A DNA stretch of 6,582 bases, taken from the NCBI GenBank assembly GCA_003551485.1, contig PUMS01000221.1, positions 1 to 6,582 on the forward strand, written 5' to 3'. Under the pieces are notes generated by a model. The model searched no databases. It was not told where the DNA came from and saw only the letters and a list, made by a program, of their open reading frames with translations. This document shows positions 1 to 6,500 of the stretch, in pieces. Numbering within the stretch: the first letter of the stretch is position 1; each line of letters starts with the position of its first letter. Origin of the DNA: Phycisphaeraceae bacterium. Lineage in GTDB: Bacteria > Planctomycetota > Phycisphaerae > Phycisphaerales > Phycisphaeraceae. The position numbers were made by a program, and so were the translations under genes.

Positions 1-2
1 CC

Positions 3-893
3 TCGGACAAGCTCGATGAGATGCTCGCCCAGGTCGGCGGCGCGGGGGCGCTGGATTTCGGCCCGCTGCCGGCCAGCACCATCGGCGCGACGATGGTCAA
101 CCTCTTCGACCCCGACCCCGCGGGCGCGCAGCGGCTCGATGGCCTGGTGGCCCCGGCCTCGTTCAAGGATGATGTGCTTGGCGGGCTTGAAGCGCCCACG
201 GTCTTCTTCCTCGGCGAGGTCGAGGGCGGCGTGCTGAGGCCGCAGACGACCTTCAACGTGCCCGTGGTGGGCATGGCCGTCAAGCTCAAGGATGAGGCGA
301 CGGCCGAGCACATCGACACCATGCTTGGCCGCGCCTTCACGCTCGTGCGCATGGGCATGGCCGCCCAGGGCCTGCCGCCGTTCGAGGCCAGCGAGGGCAG
401 TCGCGACGGGATCGACTACCACGTGCTCGATTTCGGCGATGCGGTGGTGAAAAAGACCGAGCGTGAGGACCTTCGCGGCACGCTGCGCCTCACGATGGGC
501 CGCATCGGCGACTGGTACCTGATCGCCAGCCACGAGGACTTCTTCCGCCAGGCCATCGCCGCGCACGGCCAGCCCGGCCTGTCCCTGGGTGCCCAGAAGG
601 CGCTGCTGCCGGTCGAGGACAAGCGCCGTCCCATCCTCACCAGCGTCTTCCGCGCCCCGTTCCTGGCCGAACATCTCAAGACGTGGCTGACCTGGTGGGA
701 ACAGGAGCGTCCCGTGAGCTTCGAGGCCGCCCAGGATGAGCGCCCCGCCGACCCCGAGGCGAAGCTGATCCGCTGCGTCCGCATCGTCGCTGGCGCGCTG
801 GAGCACTATGACACCCTCGGCGCGCAGGTGTGGGCCGGTGAAGGCGAAGAGGCCGACATCGTCCACGCCCGCATCCAGATCCAGCGCCGCTGA
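3..893 (+). CDS. Hypothetical protein, C-terminal part (5' end outside window)
   Basis: The frame is open from the first full codon (position 3, reading SDKLDEMLAQ) to a TGA at 891-893, giving 296 residues. The gene therefore starts upstream of the window, and the ATG at 21 is probably internal. I do not recognise the family with certainty. The visible part is soluble-looking, with alternating beta-strand and amphipathic stretches, no membrane segment, and a tail ending IQIQRR. The layout of a self-contained globular unit with a segment reading GDWYLIASHEDFFRQAI (about residues 169-185 of the visible part) loosely recalls DUF3352-like planctomycete proteins, in which a strand pair such as 'W-hydrophobic-ASS' precedes a helix. 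This is a weak resemblance only. Codon use is strongly G/C-ending, like the other genes here, so it looks native and intact. A hairpin lies 14 bases after the stop, suggesting that its transcription unit ends there. Confidence 0.85.
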   Translation, partial: SDKLDEMLAQVGGAGALDFGPLPASTIGATMVNLFDPDPAGAQRLDGLVAPASFKDDVLGGLEAPTVFFLGEVEGGVLRPQTTFNVPVVGMAVKLKDEATAEHIDTMLGRAFTLVRMGMAAQGLPPFEASEGSRDGIDYHVLDFGDAVVKKTEREDLRGTLRLTMGRIGDWYLIASHEDFFRQAIAAHGQPGLSLGAQKALLPVEDKRRPILTSVFRAPFLAEHLKTWLTWWEQERPVSFEAAQDERPADPEAKLIRCVRIVAGALEHYDTLGAQVWAGEGEEADIVHARIQIQRR

Positions 894-907
894 GCAGCCA
901 GGGCGCG

Positions 908-936
908 GTGGTGCCGGCATGGAGGCCGGCAACCAC
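908..936 (+). terminator. Hairpin just downstream of the first gene, possible terminator
   Basis: GTGGT plus GCCGGC (908-918) pairs with GCCGGC (925-930) and ACCAC (932-936). A931 is bulged and the loop is six bases (ATGGAG), giving an 11-bp GC-rich stem. It begins 14 bases after the stop codon at 891-893, a typical terminator position. No T-run follows, so a classical intrinsic terminator is not supported. It could be a U-less terminator, a 3'-end stabilising hairpin, or the first of the spacer's palindromes. Confidence 0.4.
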
Positions 937-961
937 AACCGTGCCGCGGCCCCGACAGCAT

Positions 962-1228
962 GCAGGGTGGGTAGAGCGAGGTCTTCCGAGCGATGGCTTC
1001 GACAGCGCTCCGCGCTAAACCCACCACCCCCCGCTTTGAGCGCGGTCTGCCCCCCCGGCTCCACAAAGCCGCCTGGAATCGGGGTGGGGGCGGCTCAATC
1101 CCTGCTGCCCCAGCGCTGGCCATGTGCAAGGCGCCGGCGCCTGTCGCGGTCGCCAGGCTTTATTCGTGGGTTGACCGCGGAGCGTTGTCGAAGCCGTCGC
1201 TCGCAAAGCCTCGCCCTACCCGCCCTAC
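962..1228. repeat. 63-nt inverted repeat pair, REP-like element
   Basis: The left arm is 962-1024 and the right arm is 1166-1228. The reverse complement of the right arm aligns to the left arm without gaps, with 53 of 63 identical positions (84%). Conserved blocks include GGCTTCGACA, ACGCTCCGCG (one base different in the left arm) and AACCCAC. Each arm is also partly palindromic: in the left copy GGTGGGT (966-972) pairs with ACCCACC (1019-1025), and GAGCG (974-978) with CGCTC (1006-1010). The 141-base centre carries two further perfect palindromes. Ungapped divergence between the arms suggests two old copies of an interspersed repeat in opposite orientation, in the manner of REP/BIME elements. 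No transposase is visible, so mobility would depend on a factor elsewhere. Confidence 0.75.
1110..1142. repeat. Two adjacent perfect palindromes inside the REP-like pair
   Basis: CCAGCGCTGG (1110-1119) is a perfect 10-bp palindrome and AGGCGCCGGCGCCT (1129-1142) a perfect 14-bp palindrome, separated by nine bases. Both lie in the centre of the larger inverted repeat. In GC-rich DNA short palindromes arise by chance, so a protein-binding role is only a possibility. The 14-bp one is long enough to note. Confidence 0.45.
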
Positions 1229-1327
1229 GGCCGACTCCATCCGGGGGCGATTCTCAGAGCGGTGTCTGACGAGGCGGCGCCGCACCCACGAGGATGAAAT
1301 TGTCGGCGCCGATGCGGCCCCCCCCAT

Positions 1328-1397
1328 ATGGAGCGCGGCCGTCCCGGCCGCTCCGGGGTGCGAAGATCGGAATGCGGCCGAGACGGCCGCGCTCCAT
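1328..1397. repeat. 24-nt inverted repeat with 22-nt loop, likely interspersed palindromic element
   Basis: The left arm 1328-1351 (ATGGAGCGCGGCC... to GGCCGC) is the reverse complement of the right arm 1374-1397 (GCGGCCGAGACGG... to CTCCAT) except at one position. The loop (1352-1373) contains CGAAGATCGGAAT. On a + strand transcript the single non-match is C opposite A. On a - strand transcript it becomes G opposite U, so the stem would be fully paired there. From memory, palindromes built on a 'GGAGCGCGGCCGTC' type core with the same outer CTCCAT end are common interspersed repeats in Verrucomicrobia/Planctomycetes genomes. I could not search to confirm it here. No gene overlaps it. Confidence 0.7.
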
Positions 1398-1487
1398 GCA
1401 GCCGCGCCGGGTGTCCACTGGTGGCCAGCCCCCCCAGCTTCTATCACGTACCCGAACGCCACTGGCGGGCGCGGGGCCAGGCAATAG

Positions 1488-1528
1488 CCTGCCCTCTGCG
1501 ACGCTTGTCCGATGCTGCCGAGGGCAGG
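1488..1528. repeat. 9-bp inverted repeat (stem-loop)
   Basis: CCTGCCCTC (1488-1496) and GAGGGCAGG (1520-1528) are perfect reverse complements around a 23-nt loop. No T-run follows on either side, so it is not a clear terminator. The right arm can also pair partly with a TCGCCCT further downstream (AGGGCGA to TCGCCCT), so alternative folds are possible. Its role is unknown; it may belong to the spacer's repeat family or to the 5' leader of the downstream gene. Confidence 0.45.
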
Positions 1529-1593
1529 GCGACGTGGTGCGACACCGGTCCGAAGACGCCGCTCGCCCTCCGTCCAAGACAGTTATCGCCGCA

Positions 1594-1616
1594 ATGGCGG
1601 CAGTATTTGCCGCTAT
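1594..1616. repeat. Short stem-loop upstream of the secreted-protein gene
   Basis: GCGGCA (1597-1602) and TGCCGC (1608-1613) pair around a five-base loop GTATT. A G-U pair and two A-T pairs extend the stem outward to 1594 and 1616. It sits about 95 bases before the start codon at 1709, so it would fall in the 5' untranslated leader if the promoter is further upstream. It does not match a riboswitch class I recognise. Confidence 0.35.
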
Positions 1617-1664
1617 CGCAGGTGTCGGCCCGACTCGCCGCACCCAACCTACAGGAAAGAGGGC

Positions 1665-1712
1665 ATGTCGCCCGGTGACCCCGGTGATCCACTTGAAAGG
1701 AACAACCCATGA
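1665..1712 (+). CDS. Possible 15-residue leader peptide, overlapping the next start codon
   Basis: ATG at 1665 opens a 15-codon frame reading MSPGDPGDPLERNNP and ending in TGA at 1710-1712. That stop overlaps the ATG of the next gene (1709-1711) as ATGA, the classic arrangement for translational coupling. A purine-rich AGGAAAGAGGG (1653-1663) precedes the start, with its AGGA about eight bases away, so ribosome entry is plausible. The same frame stays open upstream to an ATG at 1512 (66 codons), but that longer start has no comparable ribosome binding site. The downstream gene has its own AAAGGA site inside this frame, so coupling would be an addition, not a necessity. The peptide is too short for composition tests; a chance ORF is the main alternative. 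Confidence 0.35.
   Translation: MSPGDPGDPLERNNP
1696..1701 (+). promoter_or_regulatory. Ribosome binding site for the 563-residue secreted protein
   Basis: AAAGGA at 1696-1701 lies seven bases before the ATG at 1709 and fixes that start. The signal peptide begins immediately at this start, which agrees with it. Confidence 0.75.
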
Positions 1713-3400
1713 CCCACCCCGATCGACCTGTCTGGATGTGCCTCGCCGTGGTGTTTGCCGCGATGGCCCCGACGGCCGTGGCCGAGAACGTGTCCATACC
1801 CGGTAAACTCGGGCGGCTGGCCGAGACGGTCCGGCCCCCCGCCCGCTTTGCCGACCACACGCCCGAGTTCCACATCGTCGAGAAGGACATCACCTACCAC
1901 TGGTGGGACGATGGGGCATTGGTCGAGCAGCGCCGGACCATTGCGGTGGTGATGGATGGTGAGTATCCCGTGGCCATGCTCCACCCCACCGGCCGCTTCT
2001 TTGGAAGCTATCCGGGCCTGGATACCCGCGACTGGTTCGATGAGCGGTTCAACCCCAACTTCCCGCGCTTCGGCACCGCCATTCCCAACGATGCGCTGGG
2101 GCGGGGCGACTCGACCGAGGTCGTCCAGACCGGCCGCGAATTGACCTGGGTCGTCCGCCGCGGGCCGGGCGCCGACGATGCCGAGGCCCACGAGGCCTGG
2201 CTTCGCCGCGGCGTGCTGCCAGACGGCGCCGATGAGGACAACGACCGCGGCCTGGCCACCCGCTACACGCTGCGTGTCGACCCGGTGTTCGGTTACGTGG
2301 TGGACCGCCACTCGCGCTGGCGGCGGACCGAGCACCCCACCGACCGGCAGGGCAACCGCGTGGCCACGCACAACCCCGGCGCCTGGTACGCCCAGGGCAT
2401 CACCTCGATCTGGCCTGAGGAGATCAGCTACGCCTATTCCGGCGTGGCCTGGGGGCGAGCCACCGAGTCGGTCAACAGCGCCCGCCGCAACTGGAGCCGG
2501 CCGGACGATCCCGAGGCTAAACCTTTCGTCATCTGGTCCAACAACAGCGAGTCGATGTACCGCCGCTTCCATCCGGTGGTGGCGGCGCAGGGGTTCGCGG
2601 CCAACCTGCGCGACCGCCGCGGCTGGGGTGTGGCGCTCACCCACGAGCACGATCAGGCCTCACGCTACAACGTCTGCCCGATCTGGGGCGGCTATCACAC
2701 CCACATGCCGATCAACGCCACGCAGGCCGAGGATGGCGGCTGGGTCGGTGAGGTCCACCAGCGCCTGCTGACGCTGCCGCCGGAGATCGTCGACCACATC
2801 ATCGACAATGCCCGCCAGGTCAACGACCACGGCCAGGTCATCCTCATCCGCGTCGAGGAGGACTTCGAGGACCAGCCCCTGCCCGCGGGCACCACCGAGC
2901 GCGGCTTCCAGCCGCAGGTGGGCAACGTCTCACCGGTGCGGATCAGCGCTGAGCATGCCTACAGCGGCCGGCGCTCGCTCGAGGCCGATGGCGTCGATGC
3001 CGAACGGTTCATCAACCACCGCTTCTTCCCCCGCGACCGCGCCCACACCCGTTTCCTGCCCGGCGAACGCTACCGCCTGGAATGCAAGGTCAAGGTCGAG
3101 GGCGAGGACACCGAGGCCTTCATCATCCCCACCCCCGCCATGGGCCTGGTCGCGCAGCGCCTGCTCGATGGCGAGGGCGTCGGCACCCACCGCACCGAAT
3201 CCGTGCGGGCCGCCGACGGCTGGCGGAAGGTCCACGTCGAGTTCACCGGCCAGCCTCACGGCAACCCGATGAACGTGCAGTTCGTGGTCATCGGCGAGGG
3301 CAAGGGCTACTTCGATGCCTTTCGCATCTACCGCCTGCCGGCCGAGGCCGGGCAGGAGACCGCCGCAGCGCGAAGCGCAGCGGACCGAGACCGCCGCTGA
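1709..3400 (+). CDS. Secreted protein with C-terminal carbohydrate-binding-like module, unknown function
   Basis: The protein has 563 residues and starts after a good AAAGGA site. Residues 1-25 form a Sec signal peptide: a short n-region, a hydrophobic core (VWMCLAVVFAAMAP) and an AVA cleavage site before E26. Residues about 30-375 are an aromatic-rich, mainly beta region I do not recognise. It includes ITYHWWDDG, DPVFGYVVDRHSRW and two histidine clusters, THEHD (311-315) and GGYHTHMP (327-334), that might bind metal or sugar. Its feel is of a mutarotase-like beta-sandwich, but that is a guess. From EEDFED (383-388) to GYFDAFRIY (533-541) the pattern matches jelly-roll CBM4_9-type modules: an acidic N-terminal strand, SGRRSLEADG, and a final GYFDAFRIY strand. 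The last 15 or so residues (ending SAADRDRR) are low complexity. The downstream neighbour, 111 bases on, is also secreted, which suggests a joint envelope or extracellular role. The protein is certain, its function is not. Confidence 0.9.
   Translation: MTHPDRPVWMCLAVVFAAMAPTAVAENVSIPGKLGRLAETVRPPARFADHTPEFHIVEKDITYHWWDDGALVEQRRTIAVVMDGEYPVAMLHPTGRFFGSYPGLDTRDWFDERFNPNFPRFGTAIPNDALGRGDSTEVVQTGRELTWVVRRGPGADDAEAHEAWLRRGVLPDGADEDNDRGLATRYTLRVDPVFGYVVDRHSRWRRTEHPTDRQGNRVATHNPGAWYAQGITSIWPEEISYAYSGVAWGRATESVNSARRNWSRPDDPEAKPFVIWSNNSESMYRRFHPVVAAQGFAANLRDRRGWGVALTHEHDQASRYNVCPIWGGYHTHMPINATQAEDGGWVGEVHQRLLTLPPEIVDHIIDNARQVNDHGQVILIRVEEDFEDQPLPAGTTERGFQPQVGNVSPVRISAEHAYSGRRSLEADGVDAERFINHRFFPRDRAHTRFLPGERYRLECKVKVEGEDTEAFIIPTPAMGLVAQRLLDGEGVGTHRTESVRAADGWRKVHVEFTGQPHGNPMNVQFVVIGEGKGYFDAFRIYRLPAEAGQETAAARSAADRDRR
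3356..3397 (+). repeat. 11-bp direct repeat flanking a short palindrome at the gene's 3' end
   Basis: GAGACCGCCGC occurs at 3356-3366 and again at 3387-3397. Between and partly overlapping the first copy is an imperfect palindrome, CCGCAGCGC (3363-3371), GAA, GCGCAGCGG (3375-3383), with one A/A mismatch. The unit length is 31 bases, which is not a multiple of three. It encodes the low-complexity tail of the secreted protein and places the TGA at 3398-3400 in frame. The layout resembles a tandem duplication or a tiny insertion with a target duplication; chance in GC-rich sequence is possible. Confidence 0.5.
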
Positions 3401-3431
3401 GGCCGCCCCCGCCGGCGGGCACGATGCGCGA

Positions 3432-3490
3432 ATCCAACGCCGCGTTGACTGTAGGATGTCACACGCGGCGTTCGATGCGAACGGCTTTTT
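3432..3490 (+). terminator. Strong hairpin plus T-run between the two secreted-protein genes
   Basis: AACGCCGCGT (3436-3445) pairs perfectly with ACGCGGCGTT (3463-3472). The stem continues inward with TGAC (3446-3449) to GTCA (3458-3461) past a single bulged C3462, leaving an eight-base loop TGTAGGAT: 14 bp in all. After one C/C mismatch ATC (3432-3434) pairs with GAT (3474-3476). TTTTT follows at 3486-3490, nine bases beyond that outer stem, which is further than in a textbook intrinsic terminator. It begins 31 bases after the stop at 3400 and ends just before the next gene's ribosome binding site. It could end transcription of the first gene, or act as an attenuator or leader hairpin for the second. 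Confidence 0.5.
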
Positions 3491-3497
3491 AGTGACT

Positions 3498-3505
3498 TGA
3501 GGAGA
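3498..3505 (+). promoter_or_regulatory. Ribosome binding site for the PQQ-like propeller protein
   Basis: TGAGGAGA (3498-3505) contains a near-ideal GAGGAG with seven bases between GGAG and the ATG at 3512. It decides for this start over the in-frame ATG at 3527, and the signal peptide is complete only from 3512. Confidence 0.8.
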
Positions 3506-3511
3506 CCTGCC

Positions 3512-6500
3512 ATGCGTTATCTCTCGATGCGGCTGTCGCCGATCATCGCCGTTGCGTGCATCAGCTTCATGGCGCTGGACGGCGCCGCGGCGGAGCTGAA
3601 GCGGATCATTCAGACCGAGGCCGGCGACGGCGGCCTGGTGGTGCTGGTCGAGCCGGCCGAGGCCGACCTGGCGGTGGAACTGGCCCGGGGCGGTGGGCAC
3701 CTGGTCGTGGCCCTGCACCGCGACGCCCGGCGGGTGAGGGCGCTGGATGAAGCCTTCATCGAGGCCGGTGTGCATCCGGCGGCCGATGCAGTGCTGTGGC
3801 ATCAACCCGAGACGTTGCCGTTTCGTGACAACGCCGTGAACGTGCTGGTGATCGACCCGGCCGCCACGCCGGGGATCGACCGGGATGAGGTCCGCCGTGT
3901 GATCGCGCCCGGCTACGGGCTGGGGCTGGTCAGCGAAGGCGACAACTGGCGGCAGGTTCGCAAGGACCGGCCCGAGGGCATGGACACCTGGCTGGGCTGG
4001 TACCGCTGCGGCGGCGGCCACGTGGGCAGCCGCGACACCCTCGTCCAGCCGCCCAACAGCGCCCAGTTCCTGGTCGGGCCGCGCACGGTCCGCGGCAACA
4101 TCCTGATGACCGAGCAGGTGCTGCTGCACAACTACATCGCACGCGATGCCTTCACGGGCACACTGCGCTGGGCGGGCGATCTGCCCCGTCGGTCGGGCGC
4201 GCGCGCTCCGGAGCAGTTCAGCAACATTTCCGATGGCCGCCACCTGCTGGGCATCCAGCACGCGGCGGATGGGGTGATGCCGGTGCTGGACATCCTCACC
4301 GGTGAGCCGATCCATGAAGGGGTCGACCTCGGGGCCACCAACTTCACCCAGCGCGAGGGCTTTGCACGCATCAGCCATCACCAGATCTGCACCGATGGGC
4401 AGCGGGTCTACTGGGCCGACGGGGCCGGGACCGTGCGCGCGGCGGACATCGCGGGCAGCCGGCGGCTCTGGGAAAAACAGTTCGACGACCCCATCGAGCT
4501 GATCGCCACCGACGGCGACATCGTCGCGGTGCTGCTCGTGGAGGACCTCGAATACGCCGGCGAGGGCATACGCATCAATTACAACATCGCCACGCAGATC
4601 GTCGGGCTCGACCCGGCCACGGGCCAGGTGCAATGGCGCAGCGATGCCTTCAAGGGCGCCCGCACGCAATTGCTGGCCGTGGGGTTCGGCGCGGTGGTGG
4701 CATCCAGCCAGTTGGTCGGGCCCAACCCCGAGCCGCTGGAGGCCACCCGGCCCGGCGGGCTTTGGGACAACGTGCGCCGGCTCAAGCGCGAGCTGTACGA
4801 CAGCAACCACATGGTGGCCCTGGACGGCCGCACCGGGCAGACGCTGTTCAGCCGCACCGACTTTGCCGACATCGAGACCGTCTATGGCCGGCCGACCCTC
4901 GCGCTGCTGCCGGACCCGCAGCGGATCGTCGTCATGGACAACGAGCGCGCCAATCGGTTCGACCTGCGCACGGGCCAGACCATCGGCAGGCCGATCAACA
5001 CCCACACCGGGACACGGACCCATACCGCGAGCGTGAAGTGGCTGTTCCCTCCCTGGGGCGGTATACGCGCTGAGGATGGCGCCCTGCCGCCCCATCCGCA
5101 CGCGCGGCTGATCCACCGCGCGCACTACGGCTCCCGCGTCACGCCGGCCAACGGCATGTACCACGACATGCCCTACGCCGCGGCGATCTGCGGTGAGCGG
5201 TACGTGGGCACCTCCGCGGCGATGGTCGTGCGGCAGCCCTCGCCGCCGATCCGCGATGACCGGCGGCTGCTCGTCACCGGCACCGCGCGCGGTATCGCCG
5301 AGCCCGATGCGGCCGACTGGCCGACGTTCCGCGGCAACTTCGTGCGCACCGCATGGACCGATTCGGATGGCCCCGCGCAGCCGGAGCTGCTGTGGCAGAC
5401 CCGCCTGCCCATCGCCACCGGGCCCGATGTCGCCCAGCGCATCCAGCGCGCCTGGCGGTTCAACAGCGAACTGCCCGGCCCGATCACGCAGCCGGTGGCC
5501 GATGGCCGGCGCATCCTCGTGGCGGTGCCCGATGCCCACCGGCTGGATTGCCTGGGCCTGGCCGACGGCGAGCTGCTGTGGTCCACCCACCTGGGCGGGC
5601 GGATCGATGCCCCGCCGACGCTGGCGGGGCAAGTGGCATTCGTCGGCTGTAACGATGGCACGGTCTCGGCCATCGACATCGAGGACGGCTCGGTCATCTG
5701 GACGTTCATGGCCGCCCGTCACGGCGACCTGATCATGGCCTTCGATCAGGTCGAGGGCGTGGGCAAGGTGCCATCCTCACCGGTGCTGCTCGATGGCACG
5801 CTCTTTGTCGCCGCGGGGCGTCACACGCACCTCGAGGATGGCATCATGCTCTGGGCGCTCGACCCGGCCACCGGGGCGGTGAAGAACCGCGAGCGGCTCG
5901 ATGAGCGGCTGGGCCGTTGGGATGTTCGCGAGGTGACGCCCCAGCCGGCCCAGCGGCGCGGTCACTACGACCTGACCATCAGCCCGGGGGCAGCGCACCG
6001 GCACATCAACGACACGATGCAGGTGGTGGATGGTGAACTGCGGCTGGCCCGCTCGCGCATCGACCCGAGGACGCTTCAGGTGCGGCCCGACGCGCGCGAA
6101 CACGGCTTCGACCGCTACGCCCCCATCCCCCTCTCCGGCCTCGCCCACCCCGGCGGCCTGGGCTGGATCCGCCCCACCGACCAGTGGGCCGGCTACCGCC
6201 ACCCCATCCAGTGGGGGCCGCACTTCCGCGATGTCAACCGCCACCACGCCGGCACCATCGTTCGCAGCGACGGCACGCTGGTGGTGCGCTACCAGGCCGG
6301 CCGCGGCGTGCAGGGCGGCGTCGTGACCGCCCGCGATGCTTTGGACGTGGTCGACCCCGACGACCAGAGCCGCGAGATCGCCCTCCCGGGCGAGCACGCC
6401 CTGCTCCAGGCCGTGGCCGGCGCCGGCGACCGGGTCTACATGGCGGGCGTGAGCGGCCGGGTGCTGTCGCTGATGGTGGCCGACATCGCCAGTGGCGAGG

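Larger units (their letters stand above)
894..1708. other. Gene-poor spacer dense in inverted repeats
   Basis: These roughly 815 bases separate the first gene from the 563-residue secreted protein. Several open frames cross it on both strands, but they overlap each other, have arginine/proline/alanine-heavy low-information translations, and mostly lack a ribosome binding site, so I do not call them. What it holds is structure: a hairpin at 908-936, a 63-nt inverted repeat pair at 962-1024 and 1166-1228, perfect palindromes at 1110-1119 and 1129-1142, a 24-nt inverted repeat at 1328-1397, stem-loops at 1488-1528 and 1594-1616, and a possible leader peptide at 1665-1712. The promoter of the downstream gene should lie in here, but I cannot identify convincing -35/-10 boxes. 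Confidence 0.7.

Noticed and set aside
962..1228. CRISPR array
   Set aside because: Only two repeat copies, in inverted orientation, with one long unequal centre; no regularly spaced direct repeats anywhere in the window.
993..1487. 164-codon plus-strand frame in the spacer
   Set aside because: It runs through the repeat arms and the palindromic element, has no ribosome binding site and its composition (Ala/Pro/Arg) is what GC-rich noise gives. The other spacer frames (808-1269, 1254-1643 minus, 1294-1806, 1328-1678) fail for the same reasons.
1649..2650. 333-codon minus-strand open frame opposite the secreted-protein gene
   Set aside because: Same register and same explanation as the larger antisense frame: it ends at a sense-phase CTA at 1649 and has a histidine/glycine/valine-rich translation without recognisable motifs.
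3445..3457. TTGACT with a TAGGAT nearby, a possible promoter for the propeller gene
   Set aside because: The TTGACT lies inside the hairpin stem, the TAGGAT is directly adjacent instead of 16-18 bases away, and no acceptable -10 box is found at the right distance.
2930..5722. 930-codon open frame on the minus strand opposite both secreted-protein genes
   Set aside because: Its codons are exact reverse complements of the sense codons, so a stop needs TTA, CTA or TCA in the sense frame, which are avoided in this GC-rich codon use. It ends exactly at sense TCA codons (2930 and, for the next one, 5777). Its translation has no domain pattern, while the sense frame has signal peptides and clear propeller motifs.
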